From contig CAYVUI010000021.1 of the NCBI GenBank assembly GCA_964454745.1, forward strand, positions 1-43,579: a stretch of DNA of 43,579 nucleotides. The letters are read 5' to 3'. This DNA comes from CAYVUI01 sp964454745 (GTDB lineage Bacteria > Planctomycetota > Phycisphaerae > Sedimentisphaerales > Anaerohalosphaeraceae). Shown one piece after another: positions 24,227-32,540 of the stretch. Position numbers and translations under genes: made by a program. Numbering within the stretch: the stretch's first letter is position 1; every line of letters begins with the position of its first letter. The notes beneath the pieces are model-generated. The model saw nothing but the letters and a program-made list of their open reading frames with translations. It was not told the DNA's origin and did no database searches.

Positions 24227-26302
24227 TTATGGCGTTAACCGCAGGATGACCAGGTCCCAGCCGGGGATCTGCACGGCCATGCGGGTCAAATCGGCGGATT
24301 TTTTTAAGGATATGATTTGGCCGGTGAGCAGCTCGGTGCAGTTTTTAAAGCTGGAAGCGGCAGAATCGATACTGATATCCGCCCAAACGCGTGTTTTTTG
24401 ATGGTTGGCAATGACAACGGTGCGGAAATCGCCGGAGGTGGTCGTTAGCCACTGGAGAGGCCCGGGAGCTGGGATTCCGCCGGCGGGGGTGACTTTGACC
24501 GGGCTTACCGGGGCCAGGACGTGATCGAAAAGGCGCTGGGCGAGGAGTGACATATCGGTTCCGTGGCCCTCGAACCAGGGGGCGAGGCAGGTGTAGACTT
24601 TTCCTTTGCCGAGTGTGTTCTCGAACAGCAGCGGAATTGAGTCGCCGCTGTGTGCAAGGGCCTGTGCGGAGGAAGAGACCGCCCTGGCCGGCACGTAGAG
24701 CAAAGGCTCAGAAACAGGACAATGGTCCCCAAATTGCCATGAATAGGCCGGGTGCAGCTCGCCGGTGAGATCGAGGCCCGTCAGGGCTTGATGATCGGGT
24801 GTAATGACGCCGGCCGCAGCGACAAGGGTGCCGCCCTGCTTGACATACCGGATCAGCTTTTGTTCCATTTCGGGGTCGATTTTGACCTGCCCGAGGAGGA
24901 TCAGGACTTTGTATTCGCTCAGGACGTCCGGTTTGGCGGCGGAGGTGAGTACATCGAAGATGTCGCCCCAGCGGGAAGAGGCGAGCGGGCGGTACGGCGC
25001 GGTTTCGAGCTGGTTTTGGACAAGGTAATTGCGGGCATCGTCGCGGGAGTTGTACCGGCCAAACGGGATCGGCGGCTCGGCGAAGTAGATGTCCGATGGA
25101 TGGGGCGCGAATTCGGGGGTAATGCACGAGAGCGCGAACGGGCTTGCGGGGGGATCGTTTTGGGTGTAGGTGCCGAATGGATAGGGCTGCATGGCGAATC
25201 GGCTGGCTGGGAAGGCGGCGTGGAAGAAGCCGTCGATGCCCTTTTGGCCCATGCGGTACGGGATTTTGGCGTAGTTCCATGCGGTGCGGGTGGTACGCCA
25301 GTATGGCGGGGTCATCCAGCCGTGGTCGGGATCGAGGACAACGGCAACGGGAACTTCACACGTGCCGGGAGGGTATTTTTGCATAAAGTTTGCCCATTGG
25401 TCGAGGGTATAGGCCAGCGACTGGAGTTTTTGTTTGGAATGGTCCCAGAAGAGGTCTCCGCCCTCGATGCGGAAGATTTGGGCGCCTGCGTAATAGCTGA
25501 TGAACATGCTGCGTTTGTGGTAGGAGTCGGGCAGGTTCTGGATGCAGCCGTAGATGGGGCCCCACCAGAGGGAGAAGTCGACGCCCCAGTCGCAGCCGAA
25601 CTGGCGGGCGGCGCCGCGGGTAAAGGCGATGCCGGTCTGGACATCGTCTACGTCGTCATTGGTGCGTTCGACGATGACCGCGTCGATGCCGGAACGCGCG
25701 AAGGCGTGGGCGGAGGGCGAATAGCCGCACAGGCCCCACTGTTGGAACTGGGGATATTGATTCGCGCGGGTGACGGCTTTAGCGAGGTTCGCGTCGAGCA
25801 GTTGGCGGGCGCGGGCATGGGTTTTGGGCTTTGCGCGGAGCAGCTCCTGGGGGTGTCCGACGCCGGATGAGTCGTTCTCGATGAGCATGAGCCAGGCGAG
25901 AAGCTCGGTATCACAGTCCACACATTGCAGGTGCCGGGCGATAACGTCGTCGATATCCGGGACGGGGCGTTTCATGTATTCATTGTGGCGTTTGAGGATG
26001 TCCTCGTTGGCATGGAGGTGGGGGATGACGTTGAAACCCTTTTCGCGCAGGGCGCAGACCTGGTCCTTTGTGGCGGATGGGCCGACTTCGATGGTACGGC
26101 CCCAGCTTGTCGCGGCGACCCAGTCGATGATCGAAGCATGGTGGGGTTTGGGATCGACCTGGAAAACAACCAAAGGCGGATCGGGATTAACGGAAAGGTC
26201 GCTGGAGGCAGGATCGACCGGGGTGCTTTGGGCAAAGCCCCGGCAAATAATACAAAGTACGGCAATCCACACACACTTGAGAATACGATCTGCTTTTTTC
26301 AC
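24227..26302 (-). CDS. Secreted glycosidase-like protein of unknown specificity
   Basis: A 691-residue exported protein. A signal peptide (KKADRILKCVWIAVLCIICRGFAQS) is followed by a long domain with a likely TIM-barrel flavour (IEVGPSA, FNVIPHLHANED, WGLCGYSP, VDFSLWWGPIYG, RIEGGDLFW). About residues 450-600 contain a Rossmann-like stretch (YKVLILLGQVKIDPEMEQKL followed by YVKQGGTLVAAAG) like the trimerisation domain of GH42 beta-galactosidases. I cannot assign a glycoside hydrolase family or catalytic residues. The start is GTG at 26302 with GAGAGG eight bases upstream; the longer frame has no ribosome site and would lie on the promoter. Confidence 0.7.
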   Translation of the reverse strand: MKKADRILKCVWIAVLCIICRGFAQSTPVDPASSDLSVNPDPPLVVFQVDPKPHHASIIDWVAATSWGRTIEVGPSATKDQVCALREKGFNVIPHLHANEDILKRHNEYMKRPVPDIDDVIARHLQCVDCDTELLAWLMLIENDSSGVGHPQELLRAKPKTHARARQLLDANLAKAVTRANQYPQFQQWGLCGYSPSAHAFARSGIDAVIVERTNDDVDDVQTGIAFTRGAARQFGCDWGVDFSLWWGPIYGCIQNLPDSYHKRSMFISYYAGAQIFRIEGGDLFWDHSKQKLQSLAYTLDQWANFMQKYPPGTCEVPVAVVLDPDHGWMTPPYWRTTRTAWNYAKIPYRMGQKGIDGFFHAAFPASRFAMQPYPFGTYTQNDPPASPFALSCITPEFAPHPSDIYFAEPPIPFGRYNSRDDARNYLVQNQLETAPYRPLASSRWGDIFDVLTSAAKPDVLSEYKVLILLGQVKIDPEMEQKLIRYVKQGGTLVAAAGVITPDHQALTGLDLTGELHPAYSWQFGDHCPVSEPLLYVPARAVSSSAQALAHSGDSIPLLFENTLGKGKVYTCLAPWFEGHGTDMSLLAQRLFDHVLAPVSPVKVTPAGGIPAPGPLQWLTTTSGDFRTVVIANHQKTRVWADISIDSAASSFKNCTELLTGQIISLKKSADLTRMAVQIPGWDLVILRLTP

Positions 26303-26333
26303 TTTTGAACCCTCTCGGTAGAGATTTTCAGTG

Positions 26334-26362
26334 ATTATATACCGAGGGGTATTTAAAAGCAA
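26334..26362 (-). promoter_or_regulatory. Promoter for the secreted glycosidase-like gene
   Basis: On the minus strand TTGCTT (26362-26357) is followed after 17 bases by a perfect TATAAT (26339-26334). An imperfect inverted repeat (CCTCTCGGTA at 26311-26320 and TACCGAGGGG nearby at 26340-26349) brackets the start region and could be an operator. Confidence 0.5.
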
Positions 26363-26385
26363 AAAGGGGGATGAATCAAGAAGAT

Positions 26386-29300
26386 TTAGCTTTCAGAGTT
26401 TATTTCTTCTTCCGCGAGGATGTTGTTTTCCTGCAAGAGCCGTGTTTCCTTTTGCTGGCTCTCAATCACATCGGTGAGGATTTCCATGGAGAGATAAACG
26501 CGGAAGGTGGTTCCCTCGCCCTCTTCGCTTTCGACCTCGATCCTGCCGTGATGCATATTGACGATTTCCCGAACGATGGCCAGGCCCAGGCCGGTGCCCT
26601 GTATTTCAACGCCTTTTCGCTGGACGCGGTGGAAACGGTCGAAGATTTTGTCGAGGTCTTTTTTGGGGATTCCCATGCCGGTATCCTCGATTTCGATCAT
26701 GAGTTCATTCTCGACAGGCCAGGACCGTACCGTGACCTTCCCATCGCCGGGCGTAAACTTGATCGCGTTATTGATAAGGTTGACCAGGAGGGATTCAATC
26801 TTGCTGGCATCGCCGTGCAGTCTCATTTCTTTCTGGTAATCGAAGAAGAGGATGACATCTTTTTTTTCGGCGAGCGGACTCAAAGAGCGGATGACATGCT
26901 CGAAGATATCGTCCATGGCAATTTCTTTCATATTGCCGGTATAGGTTCCGGATTCAATACGGGAGATTTCGAGCAGGTCTTCAATCAGGGTGGCCAGGCG
27001 GTCAGACTCTTCACTGATATTTGTCATGCACTCGGTTCGCAGTTCTTCCACGACATTAGGGTTTTGCACCATCATGGCGGAAAAGGCCTTGATAGAAGTC
27101 AGCGGTGTTCTCAGTTCGTGTGAGACGGAGGAAACGAAGTCTTTTTTCATCTGGTCGACTTCGCGTTTCTGCGTGACGTCCCGCATGACCATCACAAAAC
27201 CGTTATTGTGGTTCTGTTCGTCATGCAGCGGGGAAATGGAAACCTCGACGGGAATTTTGGTATGATACTTGGACAGGAGGACGAGATTGTCCTGTATGAA
27301 TTTCGCGTTGCCGGTTTCGAGGACTTCAGTGAACATAGCCGTCTCGGGGATCATGGTTCTCTCATCGACGATCCGAATGATTTCATCGAATTCGAGCTCG
27401 CGGACTTCTTCGGGCTCGTATCCCGTCATCTCCTCGGCGGTTTTGTTCATGAGGATGATATTCTTGTGGTAATTGGCCGCGACGAGTCCAACGCCGATGC
27501 TGGAGAGGATGACGCGAAGCAGTTCTTTTTCCGCGGCGAGCAGGGTTCGTTCCTGTTCGAGCTGGTTGGCAACTACACGCCTGGAGGTAATATCACGGGC
27601 AATAGTGGAGGCGCCGATGATATTGCCTGCGCTGTTCTTGATCGGCGACATGGTCAGGGAGACTTCCAGCTCCTGGCCGTTTTTTGCTTTTCGCATGGTT
27701 TCGAAGAGTCGGATTTGCTTGCCGGTCTGGATACTTACCAGCAGGTTGCTCTCTTCGAGCTGCCGGTCGTCAGGAATAATCAGCGTTGAATATTGGCCGA
27801 CCGCTTCTGCGGCGGTGTAACCATAGAGCTTTTCCGCCCCCTGGTTCCAGCTTGTAATGATCCCATCGAGATTGAGCCCAATAATGGGATCGTCCGAGGA
27901 TTCCACAATCGCAGCGAGCCGGGTGGCTTCATCCTGAGCGACTTTTCGGTCGGTTACGTCATGGATTGCGACAATCGCATGGGGCTTGCCGTCAAGTGTG
28001 ATCGGTTCCGAGGAGATCGAGACCCATCCGGGACTGTCTGCATTTTGTTCTTTGTGGAAATAACTGAGCGGGACGGTTTCATTTTTCCCGATTTTTTTCT
28101 GAGTTTCGCTGCCGTTTCGTACCGCATGGAAAGGACAATCGAGACACTGTTTTGCATATCCGCAGCCCTGGTTTTCTGAATAGTGAGGGCAATTGAGAAC
28201 CTGGCCGGGCATTTGCTGGACGATCTCGTCGATGCGCTTTCCGAGGAGGTCTTTTACCAGCCGGTTGGCCTGGAGAACGACGGAATTTTCGTCCACGAGC
28301 AGCATGCCTACCGGGGTGATGTCAAAAATTGTCTGGAATTTTTTGTGGTCACGAATCAGTTTTTGTTCCCGGCGGCATCTTCGGTTGACTCGTAAGACCC
28401 ATGCAAAATACAGGCCCAGTACCAGCAGCGTTACTCCAGCCACTGCGGCAACTGTGCTATACATCAGTTCGGCCAACTGCAGTGAAAGGATCGAATCAGG
28501 AACATAGGCAACGATTTTCCATGACGCATGTTCGAGAGGAGTCGCCGTGCCGGCAGTCGGATCGGACTTTTCATCGAGAAAGGAATCGTAGGCGTTGAGT
28601 GTCTCAAAGCAAAAGATCCCCGCGGGGTCGAGTATTTTGCCCTGCAGGCTGGAATAGATGGCCTCTTTTGCCGTTTGACTTAACCGGGAGATACGTTTGT
28701 TTTCCCGTGCGGGGATCATGAACCCCCATTCATCTTCGGAGCTTAGCCCCTTTAGATAATACCCTTCATTATCGAGCAAAAGCGTTTTACACGAAGTACC
28801 TCCTTCGATTTTGCCCAGAGCGGAGAGCAACTCCTGGCCATCGTAGTTTAAGATGAGAAGGGCTTTTTTATTGTTATTTTGGTCGACCAGGGGCGTTACG
28901 AAGCGAATCAATGGAACCAGGGGATAGGTAAGCGTTCCATTTTCGACGTTGAGGTCAAAATGAGAAATATAGATCTCTCCGGGATTGAGCTTGATTCCCT
29001 CTTTGAAGTAATAACGCTCAGATTTATCCTGGAGTGCATCCTGTCGAGTGATAAAGCAATTTCCATCGCTGTAATTGATCCGGATCGATTCTTTTCCTTC
29101 GAGATCGAGAATTCGTATCTGGCGGTAAAACTTCTGGTATTCGCAGAAGCGTTTGAGCTCCTGTTCGGCCAGGTCCAGATAATGATTGTCTAACGCCGTT
29201 TTGGTAAAGAAGTCGGCCAGTGGGACGCTGTTCACGAGGTATCGAATGTCACGCTTAATCAAGGACAACGTCGTTTCGATTTGTGCTTTTTCCTCAATGA

Positions 29301-29460
29301 CATACCGGTTTGCCTGGCGCTGCATGACGGAATAATGATGATCCTTTACGGCAATCCAGGCTCCGAACCCTGCAAAACATGCCGTAAAAAGAATTGCGAG
29401 AACACCCCAGAAAATGTCCCCCGGTGAAAAGGATTTGCTGTTTGTATTGGATGAGTCCAT
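26386..29460 (-). CDS. Membrane sensor histidine kinase with extracytoplasmic sensor and three PAS domains
   Basis: A 1024-residue kinase. Membrane segments at about 17-38 and 332-356 flank a roughly 290-residue Cache-like extracytoplasmic sensor. Three cytoplasmic PAS domains follow (about 375-505, 510-630, 640-765). The first carries a four-Cys insertion: C424, C433, C439 and C442. The kinase core has the H-box SSVSHELRTPLTSIKAF (His781), N-box LVNLINNAIKFTPGDG, G1 DTGMGIP and G2 GTGLGLAIV. Its partner is the response regulator encoded 21 bases upstream. The signal is unknown. Confidence 0.93.
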   Translation of the reverse strand: MDSSNTNSKSFSPGDIFWGVLAILFTACFAGFGAWIAVKDHHYSVMQRQANRYVIEEKAQIETTLSLIKRDIRYLVNSVPLADFFTKTALDNHYLDLAEQELKRFCEYQKFYRQIRILDLEGKESIRINYSDGNCFITRQDALQDKSERYYFKEGIKLNPGEIYISHFDLNVENGTLTYPLVPLIRFVTPLVDQNNNKKALLILNYDGQELLSALGKIEGGTSCKTLLLDNEGYYLKGLSSEDEWGFMIPARENKRISRLSQTAKEAIYSSLQGKILDPAGIFCFETLNAYDSFLDEKSDPTAGTATPLEHASWKIVAYVPDSILSLQLAELMYSTVAAVAGVTLLVLGLYFAWVLRVNRRCRREQKLIRDHKKFQTIFDITPVGMLLVDENSVVLQANRLVKDLLGKRIDEIVQQMPGQVLNCPHYSENQGCGYAKQCLDCPFHAVRNGSETQKKIGKNETVPLSYFHKEQNADSPGWVSISSEPITLDGKPHAIVAIHDVTDRKVAQDEATRLAAIVESSDDPIIGLNLDGIITSWNQGAEKLYGYTAAEAVGQYSTLIIPDDRQLEESNLLVSIQTGKQIRLFETMRKAKNGQELEVSLTMSPIKNSAGNIIGASTIARDITSRRVVANQLEQERTLLAAEKELLRVILSSIGVGLVAANYHKNIILMNKTAEEMTGYEPEEVRELEFDEIIRIVDERTMIPETAMFTEVLETGNAKFIQDNLVLLSKYHTKIPVEVSISPLHDEQNHNNGFVMVMRDVTQKREVDQMKKDFVSSVSHELRTPLTSIKAFSAMMVQNPNVVEELRTECMTNISEESDRLATLIEDLLEISRIESGTYTGNMKEIAMDDIFEHVIRSLSPLAEKKDVILFFDYQKEMRLHGDASKIESLLVNLINNAIKFTPGDGKVTVRSWPVENELMIEIEDTGMGIPKKDLDKIFDRFHRVQRKGVEIQGTGLGLAIVREIVNMHHGRIEVESEEGEGTTFRVYLSMEILTDVIESQQKETRLLQENNILAEEEINSES

Positions 29461-29481
29461 TTGACCGGCCTTTATCGTATC

Positions 29482-29889
29482 TTAGCCGAAGAACGAATGG
29501 GCTTTGTGGCTTTCCTTGAATCTTTCAAGCTTATCTGAGATGATGGTTCCAAGTCGGTCCGGCTCAAAAGGTTTGGTGATATAGTCGTCAGCACCCGCTT
29601 CAAATGCTTCGTCCATATCTCCGACCATGCTCTTGGCGGTAAGCATGAAAACGGGGATATTGGCGGTTTTCTTGTTTTCCTTGAGTTTCTGGAGGACTTC
29701 GATTCCGTTCATTTCGGGCATCATCCAGTCCAGGAGGATCAGGCTGGGTTTTTTATTAATCGCCATTTCCAGCCCTTTAAAGCCGTCTGCCGCCAGCCAG
29801 AGTTTGTACCCCGCAAACGTCAGGCAAAGTTCCAGTGCCCTGCGGATCTTATCCTCGTCCTCTACGATAAGAATGGTAATATTCTTCAT
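29482..29889 (-). CDS. Single-domain response regulator
   Basis: A 135-residue receiver-only protein. The acidic pocket is VEDEDK near residue 10, the phospho-acceptor is D54 (LLDWMMPEMNG), with T84 (MLTAKS) and K106 (ITKPFEP). There is no output domain, so it acts through protein contacts or a phosphorelay like CheY or Spo0F. AGGGAG lies seven bases before the ATG. It is upstream of and almost certainly co-transcribed with the PAS histidine kinase. Confidence 0.95.
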   Translation of the reverse strand: MKNITILIVEDEDKIRRALELCLTFAGYKLWLAADGFKGLEMAINKKPSLILLDWMMPEMNGIEVLQKLKENKKTANIPVFMLTAKSMVGDMDEAFEAGADDYITKPFEPDRLGTIISDKLERFKESHKAHSFFG

Positions 29890-29981
29890 GTAACAACTCC
29901 CTACGGATCTCGTTTTACAAAGTATCGTTTAGTGGATACCCAATTCTACAGTTGCTGTTGCTCTTTTCATGCCCTTTGCCC

Positions 29982-30006
29982 CGGTTTGTTAAACCGATTC
30001 GGTTTA
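29982..30006. repeat. Three alternating CGGTTT/AAACCG arms
   Basis: CGGTTT (29982-29987), AAACCG (29991-29996) and CGGTTT (30000-30005) are each separated by three bases, so the middle arm can pair with either neighbour; with flanking bases the right-hand pair is 7 bp (TAAACCG/CGGTTTA). It sits between the divergent response-regulator gene and the tRNA-Gly promoter. Confidence 0.5.
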
Positions 30007-30102
30007 TAACCATGCGCGTATCGTCAAAATTCCTACCCGGTATAAGACAAAAATGTAATTTCCCGGCCCAGATTTTTGGTAGTAGAGAGGCAGATTTTGG
30101 AC

Positions 30103-30131
30103 TTGACAGGACCGATAAGGGTTTTTATAGT
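30103..30131 (+). promoter_or_regulatory. Strong promoter for tRNA-Gly
   Basis: A perfect TTGACA (30103-30108) is followed after exactly 17 bases by TATAGT (30126-30131, 5 of 6). It ends 13 bases before the tRNA 5' end. Confidence 0.85.
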
Positions 30132-30144
30132 GTTTTTTTGGCCT

Positions 30145-30215
30145 GCGGGCGTAGTGTAGTGGTAACACGCTAGCTTCCCAAGCTCGAGATGCCAGTTCGA
30201 TTCTGGTCGCCCGCA
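30145..30215 (+). tRNA. tRNA-Gly, anticodon CCC
   Basis: A cloverleaf folds by eye. The acceptor stem is GCGGGCG with CGCCCGC, the D-stem GTGT/ACAC has loop AGTGGTA, the 7-base anticodon loop is TTCCCAA with anticodon CCC at 30177-30179, and the T-stem GCCAG/CTGGT has loop TTCGATT. The discriminator is A at 30215 and CCA is not encoded. The anticodon stem has one T-C mismatch at its second pair (30171/30185). A strong promoter precedes it and the DJ-1 family gene starts 24 bases after it. Confidence 0.93.
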
Positions 30216-30238
30216 TTTTCACAGAGGAAAGGGAAAGT

Positions 30239-30787
30239 ATGACAGCAAAAGTTCTGGTACCCATCGCAGACGGGATTGAAGAAATCGAGGCGATTACGAT
30301 CATCGATACCCTGCGCCGCGGAAATGTGGGGGTTACGGTCGCTTCGGTCGGTCAGCAGGCGGTGACAGCCTCTCGCGGGGTGAAACTGCTGGCGGATAAG
30401 CTTTTGAACCAGTGCCTGGACGTATTATGGGATATGATTGTGCTGCCGGGCGGGATGCCGGGGGCCGAGCATTTGCGGGATCATCCTACGTTGATTGAAA
30501 TGCTCCAGCGTCAGCGGAATGAAAACCGATATTATGGGGCGATTTGTGCTTCGCCGGCAGTGGTTCTCCAGACGCATGGGCTGTTAAACGGGCTCCGGGC
30601 GACTTGTTACCCTTCGATGCTCGATCAACTGGAAAATGCCGTGGACGAGAGGGTGGTCGTGGACCTTCCGTGTATTACGAGCCAGGGACCGGGCACGGCG
30701 ATGGAATTCGCGATCAAACTGGTCGAGATACTCGCAGGTGAGGATATGGCAGAGCAGGTCGCATCGGGGATGCTGTTTGAGGGGTGA
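30239..30787 (+). CDS. DJ-1/PfpI family protein
   Basis: A 182-residue member of the DJ-1/YajL/ThiJ group, proposed to act as a chaperone, glyoxalase or deglycase. The nucleophile elbow is GAICASPAVVL (C103), and the conserved Glu that tunes the Cys lies in DGIEEIEA (E15). LPGGMPGAEHLRD and TCYPSMLDQL complete the family pattern. A purine-rich ribosome site (GAGGAAAGGGA) precedes the ATG. With only 24 bases after the tRNA and no terminator between, it is probably read from the tRNA-Gly promoter and released by tRNA 3' processing. Confidence 0.92.
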   Translation: MTAKVLVPIADGIEEIEAITIIDTLRRGNVGVTVASVGQQAVTASRGVKLLADKLLNQCLDVLWDMIVLPGGMPGAEHLRDHPTLIEMLQRQRNENRYYGAICASPAVVLQTHGLLNGLRATCYPSMLDQLENAVDERVVVDLPCITSQGPGTAMEFAIKLVEILAGEDMAEQVASGMLFEG

Positions 30788-30943
30788 GCTGTCGGATCGA
30801 CCGTATTCGGCCCGGTTTTGTACGGATAATAACCTGCCATGTTGTCTCACAATTTCACAGAGCAAATAATGTCGAATTTTCTATTCTCAATCACCCGGAT
30901 GTATTACTGAGCAAGACACAGAAAATCCCCTTAAAAACCATAC

Positions 30944-30966
30944 AAATAGTCAATATATGACTATTT
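30944..30966. promoter_or_regulatory. Inverted repeat 1 upstream of abiEi (likely AbiEi operator)
   Basis: AAATAGTCA (30944-30952) and TGACTATTT (30958-30966) are perfect 9-bp arms with a 5-base spacer. AbiEi antitoxins are known to repress their own promoter by binding inverted repeats, and a similar second copy lies downstream at 31019. Confidence 0.7.
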
Positions 30967-31018
30967 CTCATATATTTATCTGGATTTCACCCAAAATAAC
31001 GTGTATATTTAATAGAAG

Positions 31019-31035
31019 TAGTCACTTTATGACGA
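31019..31035. promoter_or_regulatory. Inverted repeat 2 upstream of abiEi
   Basis: TAGTCA (31019-31024) and TGACGA (31030-31035) repeat the core and the 5-base spacer of the upstream element with one mismatch. It lies 18 bases before the abiEi start, so binding there would block initiation or early transcription. Confidence 0.6.
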
Positions 31036-31053
31036 TATTTTGTAATAATAGCC

Positions 31054-31689
31054 ATGAATAGACTGACAGAACATTTCTTTAAGACCGGCAAGGCCGTATT
31101 CGCTTTGCCTGAAGTGACCGTCTCGATTGACGGGTCGGACTTCAGTCGTCATGGCCTGATCAAACGTGCTATGGCCAACGGAGAGATCCAGGTTATTCGT
31201 CGCGGGCTGTATTGTCTCACGCCGGAGTACCAGAAAAAGCCTGTCAGCATTTACAGCCTGTCACAGTTAGTCTACGGGCCAAGTTATGTCAGCCTGGAGA
31301 CATCTTTAAGGTATCATGACTGGATTCCTGAGGCGGTCTATGGCTGCACATGCGTAAGTTACCATAACTCTAAGGAGTTCAAAACACCGCTTGGTATTTT
31401 CAGCTATAAGCGTGTCCCACAGAAAACATTCTTCACTTCAGTAGAGCGATGCACTGATGACAACGGCAATCCTTTCTTCATGGCATCCCCTGCAAAAGCT
31501 CTTGCGGATTATGTTTATATCCACAAACTAAACTGGGCCGGCATTACAGATGCATCAGCAAGTTTGCGTATTGAACCTGAGGATTTAGAATCTGTCACAA
31601 TTAACGAACTCTCGGAGTTGAAAGCGAATTATAATAATGGCCGGGTGAAGCGATTCCTTACCGGCTGGCAGGAGGCCCTGAAGCAATGA
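31054..31689 (+). CDS. abiEi: AbiEi-family type IV antitoxin
   Basis: A 211-residue antitoxin and probable transcriptional repressor. The N-terminal part (about 1-60) reads as a winged helix (FSRHGLIKRAMANGEIQVIRRGLYCL), and the middle and C-terminal parts match the AbiEi antitoxin domain (SLETSLRYHDWIPEAVYGCTCVS, MASPAKALADYVYIH). The stop overlaps the start of the toxin gene (ATGA at 31686-31689). Two inverted repeats upstream fit autoregulation. Base composition is visibly more AT-rich than flanking genes, a sign of transfer. Confidence 0.88.
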   Translation: MNRLTEHFFKTGKAVFALPEVTVSIDGSDFSRHGLIKRAMANGEIQVIRRGLYCLTPEYQKKPVSIYSLSQLVYGPSYVSLETSLRYHDWIPEAVYGCTCVSYHNSKEFKTPLGIFSYKRVPQKTFFTSVERCTDDNGNPFFMASPAKALADYVYIHKLNWAGITDASASLRIEPEDLESVTINELSELKANYNNGRVKRFLTGWQEALKQ

Positions 31690-32540
31690 GTGTACAAATG
31701 ATCCAAAAGCGATTGCAATCATACGACTGCAAATCGGAACTTGAAGAGCAGCAGGCGATCCGCGAGATTACCCAGGAAGTCGTTTTGGCGGCATTGGGCA
31801 GAGGTGATTTCTTTAAACATGCATTATTCCAGGGCGGAACATGCCTTAGGATTTTCTACGGACTGAATCGCTTCTCTGAGGACCTGGATTTCATCCTCCT
31901 TGAACCTGACAGTCATTTTGAACTGCAGGATCACTTACGGCATCTCTTTGATGAGCTAGCTGCCTTTGGCTATGAGATTGAAATCACTGACCGCAGCAAG
32001 GCGGATGTTGCAGTCAAAAAAGCTTTCTTGAAAGACAATTCACTCGGTAAGGTCATTAACCTGCACCATTGCAATCAGACGGGTCCAATGCCAAAGATTC
32101 GCATCAAACTTGAAGTCGACACCCATCCTCCGGCCGGAAGCGGAAAAAGCCTGGAATATCTTGATTTCCCATTCGTTTCCGCAGTGGCTGTTCAGGACAA
32201 GCCAAGCCTTTTTGCCGGTAAGATCCACGGGCTGCTTTGCCGGGAATACCTTAAAGGACGCGACTGGTATGATTTTATCTGGTATACAAGCTATGGCATC
32301 GGCATTAATTATACCTTCCTCTCGTCAGCCATGAATCAGCATGGTCCATGGAAAGAACAACAACTTAAAACTGACAAATCATGGTTACTTGGACAGTTAG
32401 AGGATAAAATTAAATCACTCGACTGGAAGCAGGCCGCTGAAGATGTCAGGCCATTTGTTAAAGCGAATGAGCAGCCATCGCTTGACCTCTGGAGCAAGGA
32501 ACTGTTTCTCAAGCAATTGCAAAAATTGAATAGTATTTAG
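31686..32540 (+). CDS. abiEii: AbiEii-family nucleotidyltransferase toxin
   Basis: A 284-residue nucleotidyltransferase of the DNA-polymerase-beta superfamily, the toxin of the type IV AbiE system, which causes reversible growth arrest and phage abortive infection. The active-site motif is FQGGTCLRIFYGLNRFSEDLDF (written here as GGT, then 12 residues, then SEDLDF), with later family motifs KIRIKLEVD and LFAGKIHGLLCREYLKGRDWYDF. It overlaps abiEi by 4 bases. It appears intact, so the module is probably functional. Confidence 0.9.
   Translation: MSVQMIQKRLQSYDCKSELEEQQAIREITQEVVLAALGRGDFFKHALFQGGTCLRIFYGLNRFSEDLDFILLEPDSHFELQDHLRHLFDELAAFGYEIEITDRSKADVAVKKAFLKDNSLGKVINLHHCNQTGPMPKIRIKLEVDTHPPAGSGKSLEYLDFPFVSAVAVQDKPSLFAGKIHGLLCREYLKGRDWYDFIWYTSYGIGINYTFLSSAMNQHGPWKEQQLKTDKSWLLGQLEDKIKSLDWKQAAEDVRPFVKANEQPSLDLWSKELFLKQLQKLNSI

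Noticed and set aside
30004..30303. 99-residue open frame on minus across the tRNA-Gly gene
   Set aside because: It spans the tRNA, its promoter and the DJ-1 start, and has no ribosome site or domain.
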